Part shown: piece by piece, positions 55,874-63,756 of the stretch
Layout: each line of letters starts with the position of its first letter
How positions within the stretch are numbered: position 1 is the first letter of the stretch
DNA from: Burkholderia diffusa
GTDB lineage: Bacteria > Pseudomonadota > Gammaproteobacteria > Burkholderiales > Burkholderiaceae
NCBI RefSeq assembly: GCF_902499115.1
Contig: NZ_CABVPN010000005.1
Span: 124,001 to 188,000 of the forward strand
Direction of reading: 5' to 3'
Length of the DNA stretch: 64,000 bases
Made by a program: the position numbers and the translations under genes
The notes under the pieces: model-generated
Database searches by the model: none
Told to the model about the DNA's origin: nothing
What the model saw: only the letters and a program-made list of their open reading frames with translations

Positions 55874-55879
55874 TATAAT
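55874..55879 (+). promoter_or_regulatory. -10-like TATAAT before modE
   Basis: A perfect TATAAT at 55874-55879 lies 28 bp before the modE ATG. The best -35-like TTGAGC (55855-55860) is only 13 bp away, so the promoter may rely on an extended or activator-dependent -35. Confidence 0.4.
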
Positions 55880-55906
55880 GGCCCCCCGTTTTCTTCAGAC
55901 AGACCG

Positions 55907-56752
55907 ATGAGCGACGCGTCGCCTCTTTCCTCTTCTGCCGGACCGCTCGAGCTGGGCGGCGAACTGTGGCTGCGCGCGGGCGAGCAGACGCTCGGCGGCG
56001 CCACCCGCATCGCGCTGCTCGCGGCGATCGGCGACACCGGGTCGATCACGCGCGCGGCGAAGGCCGTCGGCCTCAGCTACAAGGCCGCGTGGGATGCGAT
56101 CGATACGATGAACAACCTGGCCGGCGAGCCGCTCGTGACGCGCTCGACGGGCGGCAAGGGCGGCGGCGGCACGACGCTGACGCCGCGCGCAACGTCGCTG
56201 ATCGCCGCGTTCCGCACGATCGAGCGCGAGCATCGCCGCTTCATCGACGCCGCGAGCGCGGCGGTGTCCGGTTTCGACGTCGACTGGGCACTGATCGGCC
56301 GGATCGGGATGAAGACGAGCGCGCGCAACCAGTTGTTCGGCAAGGTCGAGTCGATCGTGCGCGGCACGGTGAACGACGAGGTGACGCTCGTGCTGCCCGG
56401 CGGGCAGGTGATCGTCGCGGTGCTGACGCACGAAAGTGCCGATGCGCTCGGCCTGCGGCCGGGCGCGGATGCGTGCGCGCTCGTGAAGGCGTCGTGGGTC
56501 GTGCTGGCCGTCGACGACGAAGGCGGAGCCGAAGCGTCTCTGAAGGTATCCGCACGCAACCAGTTGCACGGGACGGTCGAAACCGTCGCGGCGGGCGCGG
56601 TGAACAGCGAGGTGACGCTGGCGCTCGACGGCGGCGGGACGCTCACGGCCGTGGTCACGAACGACAGCGTCGGGGCGCTGCAACTCGACGCCGGCCGGTG
56701 TGCGATCGCGCTGTTCAAGGCATCGAGCGTGATTCTCGCGGTGACGGGCTGA
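55907..56752 (+). CDS. modE: Molybdate-responsive transcriptional regulator ModE
   Basis: A 281-aa regulator. The N-terminal winged helix reads TRIALLAAIGDTGSITRAAK, AVGLSYKAAWDAIDTMNNL then RSTGGKGGGGTTLTP. The C-terminus has two molybdate-binding Mop/TOBE repeats, each starting SARNQLFGKVESIVRGTVND or SARNQLHGTVETVAAGAVNS. It should repress modABC when molybdate is plentiful. It is convergent with modC. The ModE box lies upstream of modA, 2.5 kb away. Confidence 0.95.
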   Translation: MSDASPLSSSAGPLELGGELWLRAGEQTLGGATRIALLAAIGDTGSITRAAKAVGLSYKAAWDAIDTMNNLAGEPLVTRSTGGKGGGGTTLTPRATSLIAAFRTIEREHRRFIDAASAAVSGFDVDWALIGRIGMKTSARNQLFGKVESIVRGTVNDEVTLVLPGGQVIVAVLTHESADALGLRPGADACALVKASWVVLAVDDEGGAEASLKVSARNQLHGTVETVAAGAVNSEVTLALDGGGTLTAVVTNDSVGALQLDAGRCAIALFKASSVILAVTG

Positions 56753-56807
56753 TTGCGCGCGGCGGCGGTGTGGGCCGTTTCCGGCGATGACCGTGGGCAG
56801 GCGAGGC

Positions 56808-56846
56808 GAAACCGGCGCCGCCCAACGTACGCGAGGCGCCGGCTTC
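56808..56846. terminator. Stem-loop between convergent modE and modC
   Basis: Arms 56808-56819 and 56835-56846 pair over 12 bp with one mismatch (core CCGGCGCC/GGCGCCGG). The T run after the plus-strand arm is weak (cgttttcag), so it is a possible bidirectional terminator only. Confidence 0.45.
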
Positions 56847-56925
56847 GATCCCGTTTTCAGCTTGCGCCGCCAGTGCGGCTTCTCTCAGGTCAAACGTGGC
56901 CGCTTGGGCCACCGCCTTCGCGCGA

Positions 56926-57627
56926 TCAGGTGACGCGCGTCGGCCACTCGGCGTGCGGCGTGGCGGCCTGCACGCGTCCTTCGCTCAATTGCACGACCTG
57001 GTCGCCGAATGCGGCGACGTCGTCGGGGTCGTGCGTGATGAGCACCATCGGGATATCGAGCCGCGCCTGCAGTTCGGCGAGCTCGTGGCGCATGCGCTGG
57101 CGCATCGCGCCGTCGAGTGCCGCGAACGGTTCGTCGAGCAGCAGGATGCGCGGCTGCGCGACCAGTGCGCGGGCAAGCGCGACACGCTGCTTCTGTCCGC
57201 CCGACAGCTGCGACGGGAATTGCCCGGCGAGCGTGTCGAGTTCGAACGCATGCAGCCAGTACGCGACTTCGGGCGGCACGGTCTTCGCACGCGGATTGCG
57301 CAGGCCCGACGTGAGCCCGAACGCGATGTTCTGGCGCACGTTCAGGTGCGGAAACAGCGCATAGTCCTGGAACAGGTAGGCGACGCGGCGCGCACGGGTC
57401 GGCACGTCGATGCCGCGCGCGGAATCGAACAGCGGTTCGCCATTCAGCGCGATCGTGCCTTCGTCGGGCGACAGCAGGCCGGCGATCGCCTGCAGCGTCA
57501 TGCTCTTGCCCGCGCCGGACGGCCCGAACAGCACCACGCGCTGCGTGGCGGCCGTGAACGACACGTCGAGTGTGAAGCGGCGCTCCGCATTCACGTAGGT
57601 CTTGCGGATGTCGACGGCGACGCTCAT
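56926..57627 (-). CDS. modC: Molybdate ABC transporter ATP-binding protein ModC (short form)
   Basis: A 233-aa ABC ATPase. Walker A is LFGPSGAGKSMTLQAIAGLL, the Q-loop is LFQDYALFPHLNVRQNI, the signature is QLSGGQKQRVALARALVAQP and Walker B is ILLLDEPFAALD. E. coli ModC is about 350 aa because of a C-terminal TOBE (Mop) domain; that domain is absent here, so molybdate feedback on the pump would have to come from elsewhere. It is the last gene of modABC, 106 bp after modB. The ATP subunit energises molybdate uptake through ModB. Confidence 0.92.
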   Translation of the reverse strand: MSVAVDIRKTYVNAERRFTLDVSFTAATQRVVLFGPSGAGKSMTLQAIAGLLSPDEGTIALNGEPLFDSARGIDVPTRARRVAYLFQDYALFPHLNVRQNIAFGLTSGLRNPRAKTVPPEVAYWLHAFELDTLAGQFPSQLSGGQKQRVALARALVAQPRILLLDEPFAALDGAMRQRMRHELAELQARLDIPMVLITHDPDDVAAFGDQVVQLSEGRVQAATPHAEWPTRVT

Positions 57628-57733
57628 GCCGGTCTCCGTCGTGCCGCGCCGCGCGTGCGGGAAGCCGATCGCGCGTCGGGAAGGCGTTTTGCCGCGACCC
57701 GTGAGGCGCGGCGGTACGGATGCGGCAGGCGCG

Positions 57734-58414
57734 TCATGTCAGCTGGCTCCGCCCGGCGCGCGACGGCACGAGCCAGCCGGTCGCGAGCAGCACGAGCACG
57801 CAGGTGATCGACGTCACCAGCACGAGGAAGTTGGCCGTGCTGTCGTCGCCGGCCTGCACCGCCGCATAGATCGCGACCGAAAGCGTCTGCGTGCGGCCGG
57901 GCAGGTTGCCGGCGATCATCAGCGTCGCGCCGAATTCGCCGAGCGCGCGCGCGAAGGCGAGCAGCGCACCGGCCAGGATGCCGCGCGTGGCGAGCGGCAG
58001 CGTCACGCGGAAGAACACCGCGGCTTCGCCGAGCCCGAGCGTGCGTGCCGCGCGCTCGAGATGCGGATCGACACTTTCGAACGCCGTGCGCGCCGATTTG
58101 AGGATCAGCGGGAACGCGACGACCATCGATGCGATCACCGCGCCCTGCCACGTGAAGACGAGTTCGATGCCGAGCTTGTCGAGCCATGCGCCGAACACGC
58201 CGCGCCGGCCGAGCAGCACGAGCAGGTAATAGCCGAGCACCGTCGGCGGCAGCACGAGCGGCAGCGTCAGCAGCGAATCGACCACGTCGCGCATCGGCGA
58301 GCGCCAGCGCGCGAGCAGGAAGGCGGCGGCGACGCCGAGCACGATGTCGAGCGCGGTCGCCCAGCCGGCGACCTTCAGCGACAACAGCAGCGGCACCCAG
58401 GCGTCCTGCATCAT
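57734..58414 (-). CDS. modB: Molybdate ABC transporter permease ModB
   Basis: A 226-aa inner-membrane permease with five to six helices. The coupling-loop motif with the ABC ATPase is AARTLGLGEAAVFFRVTLPL then ARALGEFGATLMIAGNLPG, the EAA consensus of binding-protein-dependent permeases. LTLPLVLPPTVLGYYLLVLL is very typical of ModB. Two adjacent ATGs (58414 and 58411) start the gene, seven bases after the modA stop, implying translational coupling. Confidence 0.94.
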   Translation of the reverse strand: MMQDAWVPLLLSLKVAGWATALDIVLGVAAAFLLARWRSPMRDVVDSLLTLPLVLPPTVLGYYLLVLLGRRGVFGAWLDKLGIELVFTWQGAVIASMVVAFPLILKSARTAFESVDPHLERAARTLGLGEAAVFFRVTLPLATRGILAGALLAFARALGEFGATLMIAGNLPGRTQTLSVAIYAAVQAGDDSTANFLVLVTSITCVLVLLATGWLVPSRAGRSQLT

Positions 58415-58421
58415 GCTGCGC

Positions 58422-59219
58422 TCACTTGCCCGCGGGCTTGAAGCCGAACGTGGCCAGCACGGCCTGGCCTTGCGGCGACGCGACGAAGTCGATGAACGAC
58501 TGCGCCTGTGCGGCATGGCGGCTGTCCTTGACCACCGCGATCGGATAGGTGATGGCCGTCTGCGTCGGCACGGTCAGCACCACCTTCACGCGGCCCGGCA
58601 TGATCGCCGCGTCGGTGCCGAATACGAAGCCGGCGTCGACTTCGCCGCGTGCGACGTAATCGAGACTCTGGCGCACGTTGGCGGCCAGCACGCCCTTCGC
58701 GCTGACGGCGTCCCATACGCCTGCTGCACGCAACGCGCCTTCCGTGTAACGGCCGACCGGCACCGACGCCGGGTCGCCGTACGCGATGCGTTTCACGCCG
58801 GGCGCCGTCAGGTCGTTCAGCGACGTGGGCGCGGCCACGTGGCTGTCGGCCGGCACGATCATCACGAGCGAGTTCGCCGCGAAATCGCGGCGCGTACCCG
58901 GCACGATGACCTTTTCGCCGACCGCACGATCCATCGCCTTCTGGTCGGCCGATGCGAACACGTCGGCCGGCGCGCCCTTGGCGATCTGCTGCATCAGCAC
59001 GTCCGACGCGCCAAAGTTGAACAGCACCTTGGTGTCCGGATGCTGCTTCTGATAGGCATCGCCGACGGCCTTGAACGCATTCGTCAGGCTTGCCGCCGCC
59101 GACACGACCAGCTCGTCGGCAGCGGAAGCCGGCCCGCTGAACGAGACGGCCGCGGCAAGCGCGGCGAGCGGCAGCAGGCGGAGCAGGGTGCGGCGAAGCG
59201 GGCGGACGGTTGAGCGCAT
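58422..59219 (-). CDS. modA: Molybdate-binding periplasmic protein ModA
   Basis: A 265-aa solute-binding protein. The signal peptide (MRSTVRPLRRTLLRLL, then ALAAAVSFSGPASA) is cleaved before ADELVVSAAASLTNAF. Molybdate-contact motifs are SAAASLTNAFKAVGDAY, FNFGASDVLMQQIAKGAPAD and VFASADQKAMDRA. It delivers molybdate to ModBC. The ATG at 59219 is used; upstream in-frame sequence overlaps the ModE box and so is regulatory. Confidence 0.95.
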   Translation of the reverse strand: MRSTVRPLRRTLLRLLPLAALAAAVSFSGPASAADELVVSAAASLTNAFKAVGDAYQKQHPDTKVLFNFGASDVLMQQIAKGAPADVFASADQKAMDRAVGEKVIVPGTRRDFAANSLVMIVPADSHVAAPTSLNDLTAPGVKRIAYGDPASVPVGRYTEGALRAAGVWDAVSAKGVLAANVRQSLDYVARGEVDAGFVFGTDAAIMPGRVKVVLTVPTQTAITYPIAVVKDSRHAAQAQSFIDFVASPQGQAVLATFGFKPAGK

Positions 59220-59254
59220 GGACTGGTCGTTCGAATGGAATGGTTGGAACCGTA

Positions 59255-59282
59255 ATCGTAATATAGGGCGGGTTATAACGCT
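59255..59282. promoter_or_regulatory. ModE-binding box upstream of modABC
   Basis: ATCGTAATATA (59255-59265) and TATAACGCT (59274-59282) form an imperfect inverted repeat with the spacing of the known ModE box (ATCGnTATATA-N6-TATATAACGAT type). It lies 36 bp before the modA ATG, where ModE-Mo would repress. Confidence 0.8.
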
Positions 59283-59359
59283 CGACATACCGTTCATGCG
59301 ACGGCGCGCATGAAATCTTCAGACCTGAACGGCGACGGGAATGACGTGCGCGCGGCCCG

Positions 59360-60055
59360 TCACGCGTGCAGCAACGGCGGCGATCCGGTGCGGTGCAGCG
59401 ACGACGGCTGATATGCGGGCCGGTAGTGGGGATTGGCTTTCCAGCGGGCGCGGACGAACGGCCGCTCGTGCCCCGACAGTTCCAGCGCCACCCTGGTGAC
59501 CCAGCGATGCGACGGCACCGTGACGCCGTGCAGCGCGACCGTGACGAGCGCGAGGCTCACGACGACCGCCGGCACCGACCAGCGGTGCGGCACCGCGTGC
59601 CACGAGCCGGCGATGAATGCCAGCGCGGCGATCGCGCCGACGATGCAGCCGGTGATCGATTCGGACGGCGAATGCGCGTCGAGCGCGACGCGCGACACGC
59701 CGACCGCGATACCGGCCGCGAGCCCGAGCGCGATGCCGGCGATCCGCACCGTCGTGCGCGTGCGGATCAGCGCGAGGAAGATCGCGACGGGATAGACCGA
59801 CGTCGACAGCATCGCGTGGCCGCTGAATCCCGTGAAGTCCCATGCGCGGATGCCGACGCCCCAGCCGAGGAATGCGATCTTGGTGAGCGCGACGACCCCG
59901 ATCGCGACGGCGAGCACGCCGAGCCACGCGGCCGCGCGCTGCCACGAGTAGCCGAGCGCGAGCCACACGGCGATCGTGATCGCGAGCGGCAAGGTCAGTC
60001 CGGCGCCACCGAACGCGGTGATCGTGATCCACAGGTGAGAGGACAGGTCGAACAT
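59360..60055 (-). CDS. PAP2-superfamily membrane phosphatase (second copy)
   Basis: A 231-aa membrane protein with about five to six helices. PAP2 motif 2 is FSGHAMLSTSV and motif 3 is VSRVALDAHSPSES (SR-x-H with usual spacing). It is paralogous to the PAP2 gene at 4.6 kb but has a more canonical motif 3 (SRVALDAHSPSE) and a longer C-terminal tail. Likely substrates are lipid phosphates. It lies just upstream of modA on the same strand but is separated by the ModE-controlled promoter. Confidence 0.85.
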   Translation of the reverse strand: MFDLSSHLWITITAFGGAGLTLPLAITIAVWLALGYSWQRAAAWLGVLAVAIGVVALTKIAFLGWGVGIRAWDFTGFSGHAMLSTSVYPVAIFLALIRTRTTVRIAGIALGLAAGIAVGVSRVALDAHSPSESITGCIVGAIAALAFIAGSWHAVPHRWSVPAVVVSLALVTVALHGVTVPSHRWVTRVALELSGHERPFVRARWKANPHYRPAYQPSSLHRTGSPPLLHA

Positions 60056-60234
60056 CGGGAGAGGAACGAGCAGAGGCGGGACGAATGCTTAAATCAACGC
60101 GCGAGCCGGAGAGAACGACTACAACGGATACAAGCGGCTAAACCCCAGTATAGCGCCGCGTATGCTCGAGGCCCGTTTTTTGCGCCGCGGGGGAACTATC
60201 CGCGTGCAGGAAAAATCCCATAAACAATGCTATG

Positions 60235-60245
60235 GTGCATTGCAC
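60235..60245. promoter_or_regulatory. Palindrome GTGCATTGCAC upstream of the esterase gene
   Basis: An 11-nt palindrome with a one-base centre, in AT-richer DNA 60 bp before the ATG. Promoters of polyhydroxybutyrate genes often carry TGCA-containing PhaR sites, so it could be a PhaR operator; this is inference. Confidence 0.4.
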
Positions 60246-60304
60246 AAAGTCGAACGATCCACCGAGTGTTGTATCCCTATTTTTCCTGAACGCGAGCCCG
60301 ATCG

Positions 60305-61414
60305 ATGACCAAAAGTCTGACGAAGGTATGGCTGGGCGGCATGAAACGTATGCTGTCTCCGGCCGCCAAACGAGCGGCACGTGATGCACAGCGTATCGCG
60401 CGCGATACGCTCGAGGCCGCCGCGTCGCCCGCCGCAACCGATCTGTCCCCGCCGCGTGAGTCGCGCGTGCGGCCGCGCGCGGCTGCATGGGCGGCCGGCG
60501 AGTGGACGCGCGGCGAGCATCCGATGGCGCCCGCGCTCGGTCGCCTGGTCCAGCAGCTCGCCTACGGGCTGTACGTTCCACCTGGCCGCCGGCGCGGTGC
60601 GATACCGCTCGTGGTGATGCTGCACGGCTGCCAGCAATCGGTCGACGAGTTCGCGCAGGGCACCCGGATGAACCTGCTGGCCGACAAGCATGGCTTCGCG
60701 GTGCTGTATCCGGAGCAGTCGCTGCGCGCGCACGCGCACGGCTGCTGGCACTGGTACGAAGACACCGACCGCGCCGGCCGCGGAGAGGCGGACGCGGCCG
60801 CGTCGCTCGTCGACGCCCTCGTCGACGAGCACGGCTTCGACGCATCGCGCGTCTACGTCGCCGGGCTGTCGGCCGGCGCGGGCCTGGCAGCACTGCTCGC
60901 GCTGCACCACCCGGATCGCTTCGCGGCTGTGGCGCTGCACTCGGGCCCCGCGCTCGGCGAGGCGAATTCCGGGATCAGCGCGATGGACGTGATGCGGCGC
61001 GGCCTGCGGCAGAACCCGGCCGCGGTGGTCGACACGCTGGTCGATGCGGGGGCGTATCCGGGCATGCCCGTGTTGATCGTGCAGGGCGACCGGGACCATG
61101 TCGTCGCGCCGAAGAATGCGGACCAGTTGATGGTGCAGTTCATGCGCCTGAACGGGCTCGCGGACAGCCGCGGCGCACTGCGCGGCGGCGAGCGTGTGGA
61201 AACGCGCGAGGCTGGCGCGCAGATCACCGACGTGCGTCGCGATGGCGAGTCGATCGTGCGGCTCTGTCACGTGAAAGGGCTCGAACATGCCTGGGCGGGC
61301 GGCGACGAAGCAGTGCCGTTTCATGCGGCGGTCGGTCCCGATGCGAGCGCGATGATCTGGTCATTTTTCGAAGAGAATCGGCGCACTGTGGCGACCGAAC
61401 GACGCACCGTCTGA
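60305..61414 (+). CDS. PHB-depolymerase-family esterase
   Basis: A 369-aa alpha/beta hydrolase of the esterase_phb (PF10503) family. The nucleophile elbow is YVAGLSAGAGLAALLAL with Ser in GLSAG. The oxyanion-region motif is PLVVMLHGCQQSVDEFAQGT. Asp lies in VLIVQGDRDHVVAPKN and His in VKGLEHAWAGGD. About 70 residues at the N-terminus are Arg/Ala-rich without a clear signal peptide, so a cytoplasmic or phasin-associated location is possible. It may hydrolyse short PHB chains or other esters. Confidence 0.87.
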   Translation: MTKSLTKVWLGGMKRMLSPAAKRAARDAQRIARDTLEAAASPAATDLSPPRESRVRPRAAAWAAGEWTRGEHPMAPALGRLVQQLAYGLYVPPGRRRGAIPLVVMLHGCQQSVDEFAQGTRMNLLADKHGFAVLYPEQSLRAHAHGCWHWYEDTDRAGRGEADAAASLVDALVDEHGFDASRVYVAGLSAGAGLAALLALHHPDRFAAVALHSGPALGEANSGISAMDVMRRGLRQNPAAVVDTLVDAGAYPGMPVLIVQGDRDHVVAPKNADQLMVQFMRLNGLADSRGALRGGERVETREAGAQITDVRRDGESIVRLCHVKGLEHAWAGGDEAVPFHAAVGPDASAMIWSFFEENRRTVATERRTV

Positions 61415-61495
61415 TCGATGCTGGCCAAAGACTAGGGTTTTCCCTATAATTCGGGAAAACCCTAGTCAAAGAACCTTTGGATTGCGAGATCAAAC

Positions 61496-61672
61496 ATGTA
61501 CCTGCTGAGCCACCTCTTCCTGATGCTGACCAAGAACGCTGAAAAGGCCGCGAAAGAGCGCGCCGATGCCTATCTGGCCGAAGCAACCGACATCTACGAT
61601 CTCGAATTCCGCATGCGCAAGATCGATCGCGAAGCGGCGATGAACCGTCCGTTCTCGTTCGGCTCGCGTTAA
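61496..61672 (+). CDS. DUF3563 small protein (58 aa)
   Basis: A very short gene giving MYLLSHLFLMLTKNAEKAAK, AYLAEATDIYDLEFRMRKID and a C-terminal PFSFGSR. This is the DUF3563 pattern common in Burkholderia, with the conserved ATDIYDLE-RMR core. The N-terminal hydrophobic stretch suggests membrane contact. It is followed by a strong bidirectional terminator and convergent with ohr. Function is unknown. An AT-rich promoter-like stretch (61430-61480) lies just upstream. Confidence 0.9.
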   Translation: MYLLSHLFLMLTKNAEKAAKERADAYLAEATDIYDLEFRMRKIDREAAMNRPFSFGSR

Positions 61673-61716
61673 GCAGCGCAGCGCGGGCCGGCTCACCAGC
61701 CGGCCCGGCGAATCAC

Positions 61717-61759
61717 GCAAAAGGGCGTGTGTGGCGAGCAGCCGCACACGCCCTTTTGC
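61717..61759. terminator. Bidirectional terminator between DUF3563 and ohr
   Basis: A perfect 15-bp inverted repeat: GCAAAAGGGCGTGTG (61717-61731) and its complement (61745-61759), with an internal AAAA/TTTT that gives a U-run on both transcripts. It sits between convergent genes. Confidence 0.85.
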
Positions 61760-61779
61760 ATTCGGCGCCGCGCGTTGCG

Positions 61780-62199
61780 TCAGACGACCGTCAGGCGCAC
61801 CGGCACGTTGTTGCGGGTCGCGTTCGAGTACGGGCACACGTGGTGCGCCTTGTCGACCAGCGCCTGTGCGTCGGCCTTGTCGAGCCCCGGCAGCGACACG
61901 CGCAGTTCGATGTCGAGCCCGAAGCCGCCGGCGTCGTTCGGGCCGATGCCCACTTCCGCGGTCACTTGCGTGTCGGCCGGCAGCGCCTGCTTGTTCTGGC
62001 CGGCGACGAACTTCATCGCGCTCAGGAAACAAGCCGAGTAACCTGCGGCAAACAGCTGCTCCGGGTTGGTACCTTCCGCGCCCGTACCGCCGAGCTCGCG
62101 CGGCGCGGCCAGCTTCACTTCCAGCTTGTTGTCGGCGGATACCGCGCGGCCGTCGCGGCCGCCCGTGCTGGTGGCGCTGGTCTTGTACAGAATGTTCAT
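61780..62199 (-). CDS. ohr: Organic hydroperoxide resistance protein Ohr
   Basis: A 139-aa Ohr peroxidase. The catalytic cysteine is in EQLFAAGYSACFLSAMK and the resolving cysteine in DKAHHVCPYSNATRNNVPV. Start and length are canonical (MNILYKTSATSTGGRDGRA). It reduces fatty-acid and other organic peroxides with lipoyl or thiol donors. It lies downstream of ohrR on the same strand and has its own AT-rich promoter with an OhrR-like palindrome (62282-62299). Confidence 0.95.
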   Translation of the reverse strand: MNILYKTSATSTGGRDGRAVSADNKLEVKLAAPRELGGTGAEGTNPEQLFAAGYSACFLSAMKFVAGQNKQALPADTQVTAEVGIGPNDAGGFGLDIELRVSLPGLDKADAQALVDKAHHVCPYSNATRNNVPVRLTVV

Positions 62200-62281
62200 G
62201 GTGCAGCTCCTGTCGGAAGAATGGTAGGAAGCGGTCCGGTCGGACGGGGTGTCGCCGGCCACGAAAGAAATATAGAACACA

Positions 62282-62299
62282 AATGATTAGTGTGCAAAT
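62282..62299. promoter_or_regulatory. OhrR-type operator upstream of ohr
   Basis: AATGATTAGTGTGCAAAT resembles the palindrome upstream of ohrR (AATGATTTGCATGCAAAT), matching at 14 or 15 of 18 positions. It lies in the ohr promoter region and is the probable second OhrR binding site. Confidence 0.6.
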
Positions 62300-62353
62300 G
62301 AAATTTGAAGAAAAAGCCCGGCAGTGCCGGGCCTGTTTGAGATCGACGTGCCG

Positions 62354-62806
62354 TCAGCCTTCGTTGGCGGCCGACAGCGCGTTGCGCAATTGCTGGAGAT
62401 CCGCGCGCAGCCTGACCAGGAACTCGGGCGTTTGCTGCATCGCGCAAAAGAGATCGGCTGGCACCGAGCGCGCCTTGAGCTTCAGCGCTCGGCCTTCCGT
62501 CGTCACGCGCACGTTCACGACGCGCTCGTCGGTCGCACTGCGCACGCGTTCGACGTAGCCGAGCGCCTCGAGCCGCTTCAGCAGCGGCGTGACGGTGGCC
62601 GGGTCGAGGTCGAGGCGGGCGGCGATATCCTTCACCGCGATATCGTCACGTTCCCACAGCACGAGCATCGCCAGATATTGGGGATAGGTCAGCGACAGCT
62701 TGTCGAGCAGCGGCTTGTACGCCTTCGTCATCGCATGCGAAGTCGAATAGAGCGCGAAGCACAGTTGCTCGTCGAGCGTCTGGGGCAGCGGGGGCAGGCG
62801 GTCCAT
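62354..62806 (-). CDS. ohrR: MarR-family peroxide sensor OhrR
   Basis: A 150-aa MarR regulator. The reactive Cys is near the N-terminus (LDEQLCFALYSTSHAMTKAY) as in OhrR, with tyrosines in LSLTYPQYLAMLVLWERDD. The winged helix has IAARLDLDPATVTPLLKRLE and YVERVRSATDERVVNVRVT. A second Cys is at the C-terminus (ADLFCAMQQ), as in two-Cys OhrR. It represses ohr until oxidised by organic peroxide. It has its own palindromic operator upstream, so autoregulation is expected. Confidence 0.93.
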   Translation of the reverse strand: MDRLPPLPQTLDEQLCFALYSTSHAMTKAYKPLLDKLSLTYPQYLAMLVLWERDDIAVKDIAARLDLDPATVTPLLKRLEALGYVERVRSATDERVVNVRVTTEGRALKLKARSVPADLFCAMQQTPEFLVRLRADLQQLRNALSAANEG

Positions 62807-62832
62807 GATTCGGGTGGCGCGGCGGACGCGCT

Positions 62833-62854
62833 AATGATTTGCATGCAAATTATT
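62833..62854. promoter_or_regulatory. Palindromic operator upstream of ohrR
   Basis: A perfect 14-nt palindrome ATTTGCATGCAAAT (62837-62850) inside a near-perfect 22-nt repeat. It is 27-48 bp before the ohrR start, in the position of an autoregulatory OhrR site, and matches the element before ohr. Confidence 0.7.
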
Positions 62855-62946
62855 TTGCGCGCAACAGATTCGATTGAACAGGGGGCAGCGTGAAGGTTGG
62901 GGCGGCCGGCGGCGTGCGCCGGCCGAGTCTGCGTCAATGGCCCGGC

Positions 62947-63756
62947 TCAACGGCCCGAGGCGGGCGTTGCGGCTCCTGGTTCCTGCACGCCGAAGCAGCC
63001 GCGATAGGTCGCATAGAACGAGCAGTACATCATCGTCACGATGATGATCGTCACCGGCATCATGATCGTCAGCACGTAGGCGCCGGCGCCGAGCGCCTGC
63101 AGCAGCAGCGACAGGCCGAACGACGTGCCGAGCGCAACGGCGAACCACAGCAGCCCGTACACCACGAATGCGCCGCGATTGAGCCAGCAACTGACGATGC
63201 TGAAGAACAGCGCCTTGGCGGGCGGGATGTCGTGCCACGCGGTCAGCACCGGCGCGAACCAGAACAACATCGCGACCGGCGCGTAGAGCAGCGTCGCCAG
63301 CAGCAGCGCGCCGAGCGTGCCTTGCGCGGCAAGCGCTTCCGGCGTCGGACTCGTTTCGCTCGTCGCGCCCAGCATCATGGTGAGCAGCCCGCCACCGTCC
63401 ACGATGGACGATGCGGCGAACACCAGCACCATCAGCGCGACGTAGACCACGCCGAGCACGAGCAGCCGCTGCGTCGTCACGGAGCCGTACGAGCGAAAGC
63501 CGTCGATGAGGATCGTCGGCATCACCGGCTTGCCGGCCACCGTGTCGCGGCACGCGGCCATGAAGCCGACGGCGATGCCGGGGATGAACAGCAGCGGCAG
63601 CGCCGCGCCGATGACGGGCACCATCGACACCAGCGTGATCGCCAGCAGGTACGTGAAAAACAGCGTGATGAACGCGAGCGGGTTCCGGCGGAACAGCCAG
63701 ATACCTTGACGGAACCAGACATAGCCCGCTTTCGCGGGCACTTCGATCAGTTGCAT
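62947..63756 (-). CDS. BPSS1780-type integral membrane protein
   Basis: A 269-aa polytopic membrane protein with about six hydrophobic segments: LAFITLFFTYLLAITLVSMV, AALPLLFIPGIAVGFMAACR and VLGVVYVALMVLVFAASSIV, then three more. The start MQLIEVPAKAGYVWFRQGIWLFRRNP is characteristic of the Burkholderia BPSS1780 family. Function unknown. Its ATG overlaps the thrB 3' end by ten bases, so the two are translationally coupled. Confidence 0.88.
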   Translation of the reverse strand: MQLIEVPAKAGYVWFRQGIWLFRRNPLAFITLFFTYLLAITLVSMVPVIGAALPLLFIPGIAVGFMAACRDTVAGKPVMPTILIDGFRSYGSVTTQRLLVLGVVYVALMVLVFAASSIVDGGGLLTMMLGATSETSPTPEALAAQGTLGALLLATLLYAPVAMLFWFAPVLTAWHDIPPAKALFFSIVSCWLNRGAFVVYGLLWFAVALGTSFGLSLLLQALGAGAYVLTIMMPVTIIIVTMMYCSFYATYRGCFGVQEPGAATPASGR

